From Virgibacillus halotolerans (GTDB taxonomy: Bacteria > Bacillota > Bacilli > Bacillales > Amphibacillaceae), in NCBI RefSeq assembly GCF_016908515.1, contig NZ_JAFBEA010000011.1, forward strand, positions 62,001-126,000: a DNA stretch of 64,000 bases, given 5' to 3'. Made by a program: the position numbers and the translations under genes. Shown here piece after piece: positions 54,364 through 63,037 of this stretch. The notes beneath the pieces are model-generated. The model saw only the letters and a list, made by a program, of their open reading frames with translations, searched no databases and was not told where the DNA came from. How positions within the stretch are numbered: the stretch's first letter is position 1; each line of letters starts with the position of its first letter.

Positions 54364-55545
54364 TTACTCCTTTCTGTTACCCTCCACTTTTTCGGAAGCT
54401 CCTGCCGTGCGAACATGCGCTTTCGCATTGACACGAATGTTACTTTTCGCAAAAAGGTTTTCACCATGATCCCAGTTGTCCTTTATTTTTTGCCATGTAT
54501 GATAGTGTCTCTCGTTTAACTTTTGATCAAAAGCAAATATATCCGCATTCATTTCCTTTTGGGTACGTGCAATTGTTTGACCCGTCATCGTTTCTATTTG
54601 CTTGGAAATCTCCTTTTCGATCTCGGACAATGTTTGCGAATTGTTTAGGTTCTTATTACCAAATACTTCTGCGATTCCTCCTTCTACACCAATATCTACC
54701 GTTATATTTATGCTTTCCGGATCTTTCGTATCCAGCTTAACATCGCTTTTCGCATTGTTAATTTTAAAAGTTATTAAATCTCCATCATAAGTAAACGTAA
54801 TCGTTCCACCATGTGTGTCGCCATTCACCAAGTTCAATGCAGTCATTTCTTTCTCGTCAAGGAAACCTACAAGCTTATCTTCATATCCATGAAAAATAGC
54901 CCCACCTTTGTAATCAACTTTATTTTTTGCGGCGATAACGTAAGGAATGATAAAGCTACTATTCGTTAAAAGCATTTGATGAATATCACCAACATGCATC
55001 GGTTTAAACAAATTCGTTTTTTTCATACTAACTTCCAACAGATTATTGATGTATACAGCTGGCAATTGTTCATTTTCTGGCTGGATACCGAGAATGTCCT
55101 TTGCCTCGCCTTTAGCAGCGACCACCTTAACGCCACGGCGCATCTCCTTATCCCGAACGAACACATCCAAGACATCGGCAAACAAATGCGGCGTCTCCAA
55201 CAACTCATCAGAAACAACGAGTAATTTTAAATGCTCAAAAAATGGCATTTTACTTGTAAGTGATGCCATCTCTTGATCTATAGCAAAAACACTGTCACCA
55301 CTGCCAGACAAATTCATAAAGGCTTTCCCTCCACTTCCCCCGTTCATTGGGGAATTCAGTCCAGGTGGAACAACAAATTGATTGGTTAATGTTAAATCAT
55401 AATTACCATCGACTTTTCCATCCTTTAGATCAATGGCAGAGCCAATGACAAATCCCCGATCTTCAATGGGTACATTATCCCAACAACCTGTGAGCATCGT
55501 TATCAGCAAGCAATATAAGAGTAAAAGATATCTTTTTTTATTCAA
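54364..55545 (-). CDS. Spore germination protein, Ger(x)C lipoprotein
   Basis: This 393-residue lipoprotein has lipobox MLTGC (Cys21) followed by WDNVPIEDRGFVIGSAIDLK, the Ger(x)C hallmark. It is the C subunit of a GerA-type nutrient receptor in the spore inner membrane. It overlaps the B subunit gene by eight bases. Expression in such operons depends on sigma G; no clear promoter was established here. Confidence 0.96.
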   Translation of the reverse strand: MNKKRYLLLLYCLLITMLTGCWDNVPIEDRGFVIGSAIDLKDGKVDGNYDLTLTNQFVVPPGLNSPMNGGSGGKAFMNLSGSGDSVFAIDQEMASLTSKMPFFEHLKLLVVSDELLETPHLFADVLDVFVRDKEMRRGVKVVAAKGEAKDILGIQPENEQLPAVYINNLLEVSMKKTNLFKPMHVGDIHQMLLTNSSFIIPYVIAAKNKVDYKGGAIFHGYEDKLVGFLDEKEMTALNLVNGDTHGGTITFTYDGDLITFKINNAKSDVKLDTKDPESINITVDIGVEGGIAEVFGNKNLNNSQTLSEIEKEISKQIETMTGQTIARTQKEMNADIFAFDQKLNERHYHTWQKIKDNWDHGENLFAKSNIRVNAKAHVRTAGASEKVEGNRKE

Positions 55546-56644
55546 CTTGTTTCATCCCCCGTATTTTCGCAATGATGAGTAACAATATCGTTACGAACAC
55601 CGTTGTCCCAGCAGAAACATAGCTTACAAATGTACCAAAGTGATTTAATTCGACAAGATTTTCCGGGATCATACTAATTAGATAAATAAGTGGTGACAAA
55701 ATGAAGATAAATGTCATCTTATTTGCTTTTTTAAAAATAGAATGCAGTGCCAAAACTGCGATATCAAATGCCATTGTTGTTGTATTAAAAATAGCCATTA
55801 TCCAAATGACATAAAAAACCACTTCTGCCCGTTCAAAAATGCCGCCCGGAATCTCGACCTGTTTCGCCAACTCTACAGTTGGATTTAACAGATTGGCTGT
55901 ACCTGCATGACCAAAAACACCGATACAAGTAATGAAAACAAGGAAGTAAAAAAACATAACAATGCACACACCAATAGAAACCATTTTTGGAGCACGCTTT
56001 GGTCGATCAGCCAAAGCAAGATAAAATAAGAGAATACCAAGTCCAACATAGGATGTAATCATACTTCCAGTTCCTTTGATATAACCTGTAAACGATGTCT
56101 GAAACATTGGCAATAAGTCACCAAAGTCAAACCACTTTATATTTAAAAGCATGATGATGATCGTAATTAAAAAAATAAACGGAAAGAACAACATGTTCAG
56201 CCGAAACAATCCGATCCTGGAGCTGGAAATGGCGTAAATCACTACAAGTAGAAAAGTAAGGGCAATAACTTCCATGGGTGTCTGTTCAAATAAATATTCC
56301 TTTGCAGTATTCGCGATATTACGTACAACATACGAGGCGATAAGCATTGATATCGTACCAAGCAAAAAGGTTAATATGACTGCTACAGGTTTGCTTACGA
56401 TAGCAGATGCGTAGGATAAAAAGCTTTGGTTTGGAAACATAGTGGCCAATTTAGCAACCGTCCAAGCCACCAAGAGGGTTAACATCCCCCCAATTAAAAT
56501 AACGATCCAGCCATCTGAGCCAACGGTTTCATCCGCGACGAATCTAGGAAAAGTAAGTATGCCACCGCCAATTAACATGGAAGGGACAATAATCATTATC
56601 TCTTTGTCATCTATTTTTGGATCAGCATAAGTAAACCACTTCAT
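55538..56644 (-). CDS. Spore germination permease, GerB subunit (APC superfamily)
   Basis: This 368-residue protein has ten membrane helices. The opening PKIDDKEIMIIVPSMLIGGG and the region FPRFVADETVGSDGWIVILI are typical of Spore_permease. This subunit binds or senses the nutrient. It lies between gerA and gerC with very short spacing (two bases after gerA). Confidence 0.95.
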   Translation of the reverse strand: MKWFTYADPKIDDKEIMIIVPSMLIGGGILTFPRFVADETVGSDGWIVILIGGMLTLLVAWTVAKLATMFPNQSFLSYASAIVSKPVAVILTFLLGTISMLIASYVVRNIANTAKEYLFEQTPMEVIALTFLLVVIYAISSSRIGLFRLNMLFFPFIFLITIIIMLLNIKWFDFGDLLPMFQTSFTGYIKGTGSMITSYVGLGILLFYLALADRPKRAPKMVSIGVCIVMFFYFLVFITCIGVFGHAGTANLLNPTVELAKQVEIPGGIFERAEVVFYVIWIMAIFNTTTMAFDIAVLALHSIFKKANKMTFIFILSPLIYLISMIPENLVELNHFGTFVSYVSAGTTVFVTILLLIIAKIRGMKQVE

Positions 56645-56646
56645 GA

Positions 56647-58197
56647 TTACTTTTCCCCTTTGTTTGCCGACTTTTCATCCTCCGTTTGCAAATATTCCGG
56701 TCGTTTCATCAACATGAATCTCGGTGCACGCAGAACGAGATCCTTCATGTCCCCTAACATCGTTGGGGCAAATGGCGTAGCGTATGGCACCCCAAAACTC
56801 TTCAAATTGACAAGATGGATGTTGATCATAACATATACAAGGATCACGCCATAAAGCCCTAAGAAAGCAGCTGCAAACATGAAACCAAATCGAAGTATTC
56901 GCAATGAAATGCTCAAACTAAATGTTGGCGTTGTAAATGCGGCAATCGCTGTAAGCGCGATAACAATTAGCATAACTGGACTGACAATTCCCGCCTGTAC
57001 TGCTGCCTCACCAATCACAAGCCCACCGACAATACCAATGGTTTGACCAATTGGTGTAGGCAATCTTACCCCGGCTTCCTGCAATAACTCCATTGTGATG
57101 ACCATCAGCATCGCTTCCACAAAGGCTGGAAAGGGAACACCTTCCCTGCTTGCTGCGATAGAAAAAGCGAGTTTAGAAGGTAAAAGCCCCTGATGAAAAG
57201 AAACAAGCGAAATGTATATTGCGGGTAAGAATAGTGCAAGAAAGGCACCAATATATCTCAGAACCCGTAATAACGTGCCGTATAGCCAGCGCTCATAGTA
57301 GTCTTCCGGTGATTTTAAAATATCCCCTAATGTCGTTGGCGCGATTAAAACAAATGGTGTTCCATCCAGGATTATCGCCACTTTCCCCTGTAAGAGTGAG
57401 GAAGAAACCACATCCGGTCTTTCCGTGTCCATCATTTGCGGGAAAGGAGACAAAAAGCTGTCTTCGATCCATTGTTCGATAAAGCCTGATTCTGGTGCAT
57501 CATCCAGATCAATCGTTTCCAACCGCCGACTCACTTCCTGCACAATTTCCGGATTGACAATACCCTCCACATAAGCTAAGACAAGATTATTCTTGCTGCG
57601 CCTACCTACCTGGGAAGTCTTCAAGCGTAAATTTGGGGCCCGTATATTACGGCGAATCAATGATATATTTGTACCTATACTCTCTACAAAGGACGTTCTT
57701 GGACCACGAATTAGCGTTTCCGTAATTGGTTGTTCGATGGCGCGGGTTTCTCCACCTTTTATGTCCATAATTAAAACTGCGTCTATGCCATCTAGGTAAA
57801 ACACAGTATTACCGGAAAGTATGCCATTGGAAATGTCATCTAATGTTGTTCCTTTTTTTATTTTATTGATGGAAATAAATGTTTGATATATCTTATCAAA
57901 CATTGCCTCTACATCCTCTTCAGACTGTTGTTCGACTGATAAATTCTGCAGATTTTCCAGTATATTGTTTTGCAACAGTTCCTTATCTACCAAGCCATCA
58001 ATATAAGCAATGGCAGCCTGTTGTTCCCCATGTCCAATCGTAAATTCCCGCGTCATTAAATCATCGGGCGCATCTAACATGTTATTGAGGTTTTTTATAT
58101 TTTGCTCGATATCTTTAAATATCTCGATGGCAAAGGAGGCTTCTACTTTGGTCTGTTGCTGTTTTTTATGTCGTCCGAATCTGGATCGCGCCATCAA
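56647..58197 (-). CDS. Spore germination protein, GerA subunit
   Basis: This 516-residue membrane protein has a long soluble N-terminal domain (about 1-290) with the motif KTSQVGRRSKNNLVLAYVEG, then PEDYYERWLYGTLLRVLRYI and about five membrane helices with PSKLAFSIAASREGVPFPAF and QEAGVRLPTPIGQTIGIVGG, all diagnostic of GerA proteins. It forms the receptor with GerB and GerC. It is the first gene of the operon. The inverted repeat TTATAC/GTATAA at 58302-58320 lies in the divergent promoter region shared with the DUF3231 gene. Confidence 0.96.
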   Translation of the reverse strand: MMARSRFGRHKKQQQTKVEASFAIEIFKDIEQNIKNLNNMLDAPDDLMTREFTIGHGEQQAAIAYIDGLVDKELLQNNILENLQNLSVEQQSEEDVEAMFDKIYQTFISINKIKKGTTLDDISNGILSGNTVFYLDGIDAVLIMDIKGGETRAIEQPITETLIRGPRTSFVESIGTNISLIRRNIRAPNLRLKTSQVGRRSKNNLVLAYVEGIVNPEIVQEVSRRLETIDLDDAPESGFIEQWIEDSFLSPFPQMMDTERPDVVSSSLLQGKVAIILDGTPFVLIAPTTLGDILKSPEDYYERWLYGTLLRVLRYIGAFLALFLPAIYISLVSFHQGLLPSKLAFSIAASREGVPFPAFVEAMLMVITMELLQEAGVRLPTPIGQTIGIVGGLVIGEAAVQAGIVSPVMLIVIALTAIAAFTTPTFSLSISLRILRFGFMFAAAFLGLYGVILVYVMINIHLVNLKSFGVPYATPFAPTMLGDMKDLVLRAPRFMLMKRPEYLQTEDEKSANKGEK

Positions 58198-58301
58198 TAT
58201 CCCTCTTTATCCCTGCGGCGTTAAGGTTTAAGTGAAGTAAAAGCTTCATTTGAGCCGAGTCTTCTTTATTTCCTATATTAGTCTGTCAAATTTGGTTTCT
58301 T

Positions 58302-58320
58302 TTATACTAATCATGTATAA
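58302..58320. promoter_or_regulatory. Inverted repeat in divergent ger / DUF3231 promoter region
   Basis: TTATAC-TAATCAT-GTATAA pairs perfectly over six bases. It may be a regulator site or overlapping -10 regions. Confidence 0.3.
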
Positions 58321-58379
58321 ACCGTTTGATCTCAGACAAGCTAGAAAATAATCTTAGAAAGTGAAAGGATAATGCATAA

Positions 58380-59384
58380 ATGGAAAACAACCAACACCAG
58401 GTAACACTCACATCGGCGGAGATTTCCAGTCTCTGGACAGCATATCAGTCTGATACACTGAATATATGTGGTATAAGCTTTTTCTTAATACATGTAGAGG
58501 ACCAGGCAATTCGTCAGGTTCTTGAACAGGCTTTAGCAATAACAGAAAAACGCAAGGAGACAGAAATACAGCTTCTTAACAGCGCAAATCACCCTATTCC
58601 ACAAGGTTTTACCGATAAGGATATCCATTTGAATGCACCGCGCCTCTTTTCTGACAAACTTTATTTGCTATATACTTTAAACACGACCTACTTGAATTTG
58701 ATTACATTCAGCTCTGATTTATCCATGGTGTCCCGTACCGATATGATTCACTTTTTTTCAGATAGCTTAAGTGATGTGCAAGTCTTGCATCAACAAGCGA
58801 AGGAATTGGCGATAGAAAAGGGGATTTATATTCGTCCACCTAAGATCCCGGCGCCACAGCAAATCGAGTTCGTGCAAGCGGATCGTTTTTTAGCAGGTTG
58901 GTTCGGGGAACGGCGGCCGTTACTAGGTACCGAAATCGCTATGCTCGTTTATAATTCCAATCGTAACGCTTTAGGCCAGGCGATGATCACCGGATTTAGC
59001 CAAGTTGCAGAAAACAAAGAAGTAAAACAATACTTTGAAAGGGGCCGAGAAATTTCCGGCAAGCATTACGATGTTTTTTCCGCTGCTTTACACGAAGATT
59101 ATTTATCTGATGGCATATTACTGACCCCAGAAGTAACAGCGTCTACTATTGCACCTTTTTCCGATAAACTCATGATGAATTTTGTTACTTCATTAACGGC
59201 GTCAGGCATTGGACAATATGGGGCCTCCATTTCAGCTAGTCCCAGACATGATTTAGGGGTTAAATATACCCGATTAATGGCAGAAATAGCGCGGTATTCC
59301 AATGATGGGGCAAAGATATTGATTGAAAACGGATGGATGGAACAGCCTCCAATGGCTGCAAATAGAAAAGACTTGGCAAAATAG
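58380..59384 (+). CDS. DUF3231 family protein
   Basis: This 334-residue helical protein has two DUF3231 repeats: about 10-150 (LTSAEISSLWTAYQSDTLNI ... LSMVSRTDMIHFF) and 180-325 (LLGTEIAMLVYNSNRNALGQ ... ARYSNDGAKILIENGWMEQPP). These ferritin-like bundles resemble the CotF-type spore coat fold and are often near sporulation genes. The ATG follows GAAAGGATAATGCATAA. It is divergent from the ger operon and probably sporulation-linked; the function is unknown. Confidence 0.92.
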   Translation: MENNQHQVTLTSAEISSLWTAYQSDTLNICGISFFLIHVEDQAIRQVLEQALAITEKRKETEIQLLNSANHPIPQGFTDKDIHLNAPRLFSDKLYLLYTLNTTYLNLITFSSDLSMVSRTDMIHFFSDSLSDVQVLHQQAKELAIEKGIYIRPPKIPAPQQIEFVQADRFLAGWFGERRPLLGTEIAMLVYNSNRNALGQAMITGFSQVAENKEVKQYFERGREISGKHYDVFSAALHEDYLSDGILLTPEVTASTIAPFSDKLMMNFVTSLTASGIGQYGASISASPRHDLGVKYTRLMAEIARYSNDGAKILIENGWMEQPPMAANRKDLAK

Positions 59385-59393
59385 GGTCACAAA

Positions 59394-59912
59394 ATGGAGA
59401 AGCAGATAGGGAAAAAAAGCATCCAATTGGAAAGACTATTATGGAGTATTGCCTTTCCGGGTTTTGGGCAATTATTAAACCACAAATTTGCAAAAGGATT
59501 CCTGTTCATTGCTTTGGAATTACTAACCAATTTTCTAGGTAACGTTAATCAAGTCATCCTATTAAGTTTTCACGGGGAAATTCAAGCAGCAATCACACAA
59601 ACAAATTATCAATGGTTCATGTTTTATCCTTGTTTGTATTTCTTTGCCCTCTGGGATGCCTATAAAGATGCGGGTGATGGAGCAAAACCTTTTGCCTATT
59701 TACCATTTGTTTTTTCTGCTTTTGTCGCAACAGTGGGCCTCATTTTCTCTCAAACGTTTCGTATTGCCGGATACCTCTTTGGCCCTGTCTGGTTACCAAT
59801 CGTGTTTGTCCCTGTAGGAATAATCATTGGCATTACAATCAAGCACATGCTACTTAGAAAGCATTCCTATGACAATGAACAGTCTACGAAATCTACCCCT
59901 CAACTTAAATAG
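59394..59912 (+). CDS. Membrane protein of unknown function
   Basis: This 172-residue protein has about four hydrophobic helices. The opening LLWSIAFPGFGQLLNHKFAK is like the beginning of TM2/DUF5683-type proteins (SIAFPGFGQ). There is no recognised catalytic motif. It starts nine bases after the DUF3231 stop and may be co-transcribed, though its own ribosome binding site is weak. Confidence 0.85.
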   Translation: MEKQIGKKSIQLERLLWSIAFPGFGQLLNHKFAKGFLFIALELLTNFLGNVNQVILLSFHGEIQAAITQTNYQWFMFYPCLYFFALWDAYKDAGDGAKPFAYLPFVFSAFVATVGLIFSQTFRIAGYLFGPVWLPIVFVPVGIIIGITIKHMLLRKHSYDNEQSTKSTPQLK

Positions 59913-59991
59913 TAATCATGATTGCTCCTCTTCCTTCATAGACTAGAAGAAAATCATGTACAAACTATTTTCGGTGTAGGAGGGATTGGAG

Positions 59992-60393
59992 ATGACGGTA
60001 CAAATCATTGGGAAATACCAATCTGTGACAGATGCGGTTAAAGCATCCAGTAACCTGGAATTAAAAGGTTTCAAAGCGAAAAACATTCTCATGCTTACCG
60101 ATCACCACCCCGATGAATTAACAGATCTTACCGATGTAAATATTGCCAGCAGTTTACCGATCGATGAAACCAATATAACTTTTTTTGACAAAGTGAAAAA
60201 GCGATTCACAAAACAAAGCGACCGTACACTGGATTTACATGAGAGGCTTGTTCGTTTCGGTGTATCAGAAGAACAAGCAGCAGAATATATCGCTGATGTT
60301 GAGAGTGGAAAAACAGTGGTTATCGCTGACGATGAATTGAAGATGGGGCACGACCCAATCGCACGGCATAGGGACAGTCCCCCATCTCGATAA
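59992..60393 (+). CDS. YflT/GSP17M-like general stress protein
   Basis: The product is about 133 residues. It opens VQIIGKYQSVTDAVKASSNL, with GFKAKNILMLTD and the later RLVRFGVSEEQAAEYIADVE and GKTVVIAD, the pattern of the sigma-B-controlled YflT family. ATG 59992 after GTAGGAGGG is preferred to TTG 59986. The C-terminus RHRDSPPSR is encoded by the left arm of a GGGACAGTCC hairpin element, so the tail is probably not native. Confidence 0.9.
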   Translation: MTVQIIGKYQSVTDAVKASSNLELKGFKAKNILMLTDHHPDELTDLTDVNIASSLPIDETNITFFDKVKKRFTKQSDRTLDLHERLVRFGVSEEQAAEYIADVESGKTVVIADDELKMGHDPIARHRDSPPSR

Positions 60394-60430
60394 AGTGTTA
60401 AAGCAATAGTGTGGTGGGGGACTGTCCCCT
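60370..60430. repeat. GGGACAGTCCC inverted repeat (REP-like)
   Basis: AGGGACAGTCCCCCA and TGGGGGACTGTCCCCT are complementary with a single extra base and surround about 30 bases. The word GGGGACTGTCCC is a frequent intergenic repeat in Bacillaceae and is known near IS200-like REP transposases. It overlaps the end of the stress-protein gene. Confidence 0.75.
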
Positions 60431-60440
60431 AACATGTAAA

Positions 60441-60484
60441 ACAAAAGCTTGACATCAGAACACGATGCCAAGCTTTTGTTTTGC
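60441..60484 (+). terminator. Rho-independent terminator
   Basis: ACAAAAGCTTGACATC pairs with GATGCCAAGCTTTTGT with one mismatch and continues into TTTTG. Confidence 0.8.
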
Positions 60485-60513
60485 GTACTTGCCCTAGGGC
60501 ATGCATATAAGCG

Positions 60514-60687
60514 TTAAATATCCATGCTAAATTCGCCTATAAGTTTTATCATATAACCGATCCAATCTGTTCCAGTTAACTGTCCGCTCACCATAAAAAT
60601 CCCTAAAAACAAGAGCATAATCAAGCCTATATATACATAACACTCCAGTGTTTCTTTCCAATACGGTTTATCATGTTTATTTGTCAT
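60514..60687 (-). CDS. Small single-helix membrane protein
   Basis: This 57-residue protein has an N-terminal charged part (MTNKHDKPYWKETLECYV), one membrane helix (YIGLIMLLFLGIFMVSG) and a short C-terminus (TDWIGYMIKLIGEFSMDI). ATG 60687 is preceded by AAGGGGAGCACACATA, a good site. No family is recognised. Confidence 0.65.
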   Translation of the reverse strand: MTNKHDKPYWKETLECYVYIGLIMLLFLGIFMVSGQLTGTDWIGYMIKLIGEFSMDI

Positions 60688-60797
60688 TATGTGTGCTCCC
60701 CTTTATTTTACAATACGATAATTAAATTCCACTTTGAATAAAACCTTCCAATTTTGATTAGAAGGCTTTATTCCATTAAAATGAGCAAATTTACGTA

Positions 60798-61142
60798 TTA
60801 GGGGAGATAGTTCGATTGGTATTTGATCGCATCCAAGAAACCAGTCGCTTCCGTTATTCCTAAAGGAAAAAGAAATGGATCTAAAACGGGTGGAATCAGG
60901 CTAACGATCTTTTCGGCTTGTGGAAAAAGTGCCGGATCGGCTTTCCATTCATGGTAATTTGGTATCGTGGTTGGTGAAGTGAGATGGGAAGCACTGATAT
61001 CTGTCGTATAGCTAGCGGATGAAATGGTTGATTCATTCGTTTGGCTCAGATCAATCTGAGACAATAATTGTGTTGGTTGACTAAATAACATCACACCAAA
61101 CACAATAAACAACAACAGATTACGTAAACGTGTCTTCTCCAC
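60798..61142 (-). CDS. Secreted or membrane-anchored hypothetical protein
   Basis: This 114-residue protein has a signal-like N-terminus (MEKTRLRNLLLFIVFGVMLF) and a Ser/Thr-rich middle. The C-terminal LIPPVLDPFLFPLGITEATG region is moderately hydrophobic. AAAGGGAGGTGAAGAGGTG precedes ATG 61142. No family is recognised. The region 61143-61393 upstream holds no gene. Confidence 0.7.
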   Translation of the reverse strand: MEKTRLRNLLLFIVFGVMLFSQPTQLLSQIDLSQTNESTISSASYTTDISASHLTSPTTIPNYHEWKADPALFPQAEKIVSLIPPVLDPFLFPLGITEATGFLDAIKYQSNYLP

Positions 61143-61393
61143 CTCTTCACCTCCCTTTCACCATACCTACATGTTAATAACCGATTAATCGTATTTTAAC
61201 ATGTTTTATCCTTTTTGACCGATATGATGAAAGAATGGTCCTCGAATCAAAAAATTTTTTATTGGTTCAACGTTTTAATATTCATATTTATCGCAGTTTG
61301 GCGGGCAGTAAAATTCCCAACCAATGAAGTTTCACTTTATCCTTCCATCACTTACGATCGAATGTTTATATTTCCCAAATCCAATGATTAACG

Positions 61394-62170
61394 TTATTCC
61401 AGTCCTTTTTCAATCAATTTAAATTCGGGTATTAAATCGGATAAGGATACAATATTCGCCTCATTTTCATAGACAGGAATGTATTGTTTTAATACTTCCA
61501 CCATCATCGGACCTGATATACCAACATGACCGATCGCTATGAATTGGTCCGCGTTCACTAAATTTCTTGCGAGTACATTCGCTTGTTTTGTAATATGTTC
61601 CGTTGTATATATATCATCAAAAAACAAATTATTTTCCAAGAATGGGACATTCATTTCTATTGCAAGCTTGCTTACAACACTTTTATCAGTCGTCTTGCTA
61701 TCAAGATAAAAGAGTCCGTTTTCCTTACATACTTGTAGAACAATTCGCATCACTCGTTCATCCTCAGTCACCTTTGACCCCATATGATGATTTACGCCAT
61801 CGGCATGTGGGACATCTTTAATGGCTGCTTCCACACGTTTACGGATCTCGCTATCACTTAAATCTGTTGTAATTGCACCTGGACCAAGCCAGCTTTTCTT
61901 CCCATGCTTTGGTTCCATTGGTAAATGTACAATCACTTCGTGTCCATTATGATGCGCCAGCTCTGCATCCTCTCTTGTTGTTGACAGAAATGGCATAATA
62001 GCGACAGTGAGGTTTATCGGAAGCCCTAGGATTTCCTCTGTCCCCTTCATATTGTTACCGAGGTCATCAATTACAATGGCTAAATTTTTCTTTGTAGGAG
62101 ATACCGGTTCTGCAAAGCCCAGCTGAATAAATGATAAGAAGAAGATGAAGCTACAAATCCATATTTTCAT
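61394..62170 (-). CDS. Divergent polysaccharide deacetylase (YibQ-like)
   Basis: This 258-residue exported protein has a signal peptide (to about residue 20, FIQLGFA) and the divergent deacetylase domain: LAIVIDDLGNNMKGTEEIL (metal-binding DD pair), HEVIVHLPMEPKHGKKSWLG, GVNHHMGSKVTEDERVM (His-His), FYLDSKTTDKSV and FIAIGHVGISGPMM. It probably acts on envelope polysaccharides outside the membrane. The start ATG 62170 is preceded by a GCGGGG run that is only a weak site. Confidence 0.92.
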   Translation of the reverse strand: MKIWICSFIFFLSFIQLGFAEPVSPTKKNLAIVIDDLGNNMKGTEEILGLPINLTVAIMPFLSTTREDAELAHHNGHEVIVHLPMEPKHGKKSWLGPGAITTDLSDSEIRKRVEAAIKDVPHADGVNHHMGSKVTEDERVMRIVLQVCKENGLFYLDSKTTDKSVVSKLAIEMNVPFLENNLFFDDIYTTEHITKQANVLARNLVNADQFIAIGHVGISGPMMVEVLKQYIPVYENEANIVSLSDLIPEFKLIEKGLE

Positions 62171-62467
62171 TTCAAAACCCCGCTTCTTTTTTCAACTACA
62201 ATCTCCTTTATTATTCACAAGTAACAGCCAGTGATTGATAGTAATTTATGGGTATAAAACCAGCTACTGTAATGCTGTAAAAAGGCGGATACAATCAATA
62301 AAATGAAACATGATAAAGAAGACTTGGTTCAATTGAAATTTGAACTTAGCCGCACTTATGTCTTAGGGACCGCTAGCGCAGATAATGATCTGCGTTCGCA
62401 GTTTGTGGCACTTAGCACCTAACTATTGCCACAGAGATAAAAATATTCAGTTGGAGGTTTTCAATCA
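62171..62467. other. Intergenic region with a possible repeat
   Basis: A 39-codon frame from ATG 62303 has no ribosome binding site. CGCAGATAATGATCTGCG (62377-62394) forms a short hairpin within GC-richer DNA (TTAGGGACCGCTAGCGCAGA). This may be a dispersed repeat. No gene is called. Confidence 0.4.
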
Positions 62468-62623
62468 ATGGCTAGAGACGTGCTTTGTGAAGTAAGTAAC
62501 TGTGCATATTGGGGCAATGGCAATGTTTGTAATGCTGATCAAATATATGTAGTCACACACAAACAAACGAAAGCCAGAACAACAGAAGAAACAGACTGTA
62601 AAACCTTTAAAGCAAAAGGATAG
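62468..62623 (+). CDS. DUF1540 protein
   Basis: This 51-residue cysteine-rich protein opens ARDVLCEVSNCAYWGNGNVC, matching the DUF1540 pattern C-x5-C with a following Cys and a conserved aromatic; TEETDCKTF supplies the last Cys. Such proteins are small and probably metal-binding, and common in spore-formers. TTGGAGGTTTTCAATCA precedes ATG 62468. It is convergent with the His/Cys-rich gene and shares its terminator. Confidence 0.85.
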   Translation: MARDVLCEVSNCAYWGNGNVCNADQIYVVTHKQTKARTTEETDCKTFKAKG

Positions 62624-62640
62624 ATACCAACTAAATAAAA

Positions 62641-62666
62641 ACAAGACACCAAAAATGGTGTCTTGT
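62641..62666. terminator. Bidirectional terminator
   Basis: ACAAGACACC and GGTGTCTTGT form a perfect 10-bp stem around AAAAAT between two convergent small genes. Confidence 0.8.
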
Positions 62667-62675
62667 CCATTATTT

Positions 62676-62900
62676 CTACCAAAGCTCAAAAAAACCTCTT
62701 CTACAGCCACACCTACTTCTGCCACAACCACAGTTGTTTCTTCCTCTATTTCTGTCTCTGTCACAGCCTTTGTTACAATGGTCTTTCCGATCATCATGTT
62801 CGTGCTTGCCATTATTTTTATTATCACAGCAATAATAATGATGGTGATGCGTAGTATGACATTTGTTTTTAGACTCAGATTCATAATCTCTACATGACAT
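62676..62900 (-). CDS. Small His/Cys-rich protein, possibly spore coat or metal-binding
   Basis: This 74-residue protein opens MSCRDYESESKNKCHTTHHH and has 13 His/Cys-rich clusters such as CDNKNNGKHEHDD and CGCGRSRCGCRRG near the end. ATG 62900 is preceded by a perfect AAGGAGGTGGCTGATA, which favours this frame over the overlapping 139-codon frame. The composition suggests a metal-binding or spore coat protein. No family is recognised. Confidence 0.7.
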   Translation of the reverse strand: MSCRDYESESKNKCHTTHHHHYYCCDNKNNGKHEHDDRKDHCNKGCDRDRNRGRNNCGCGRSRCGCRRGFFELW

Positions 62901-63037
62901 TATCAGCCACCTCCTTATACCACATTATATTGTTGTAATGCGAAAAGGACTCGGCTATGTTGCTGATACAATCGTGTATTTTCAGGAGACAGTAACATTC
63001 ATTTAATTTCTATTACTCTGATTCAAATCTAGTTTTT

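Noticed and set aside
62303-62422. 39-codon plus-strand frame
   Set aside because: No ribosome binding site; the DNA looks like a hairpin-bearing intergenic repeat.
62465-62884. 139-codon minus-strand frame
   Set aside because: It overlaps both the DUF1540 gene and the His/Cys-rich gene; those two have strong ribosome binding sites and this frame has none.
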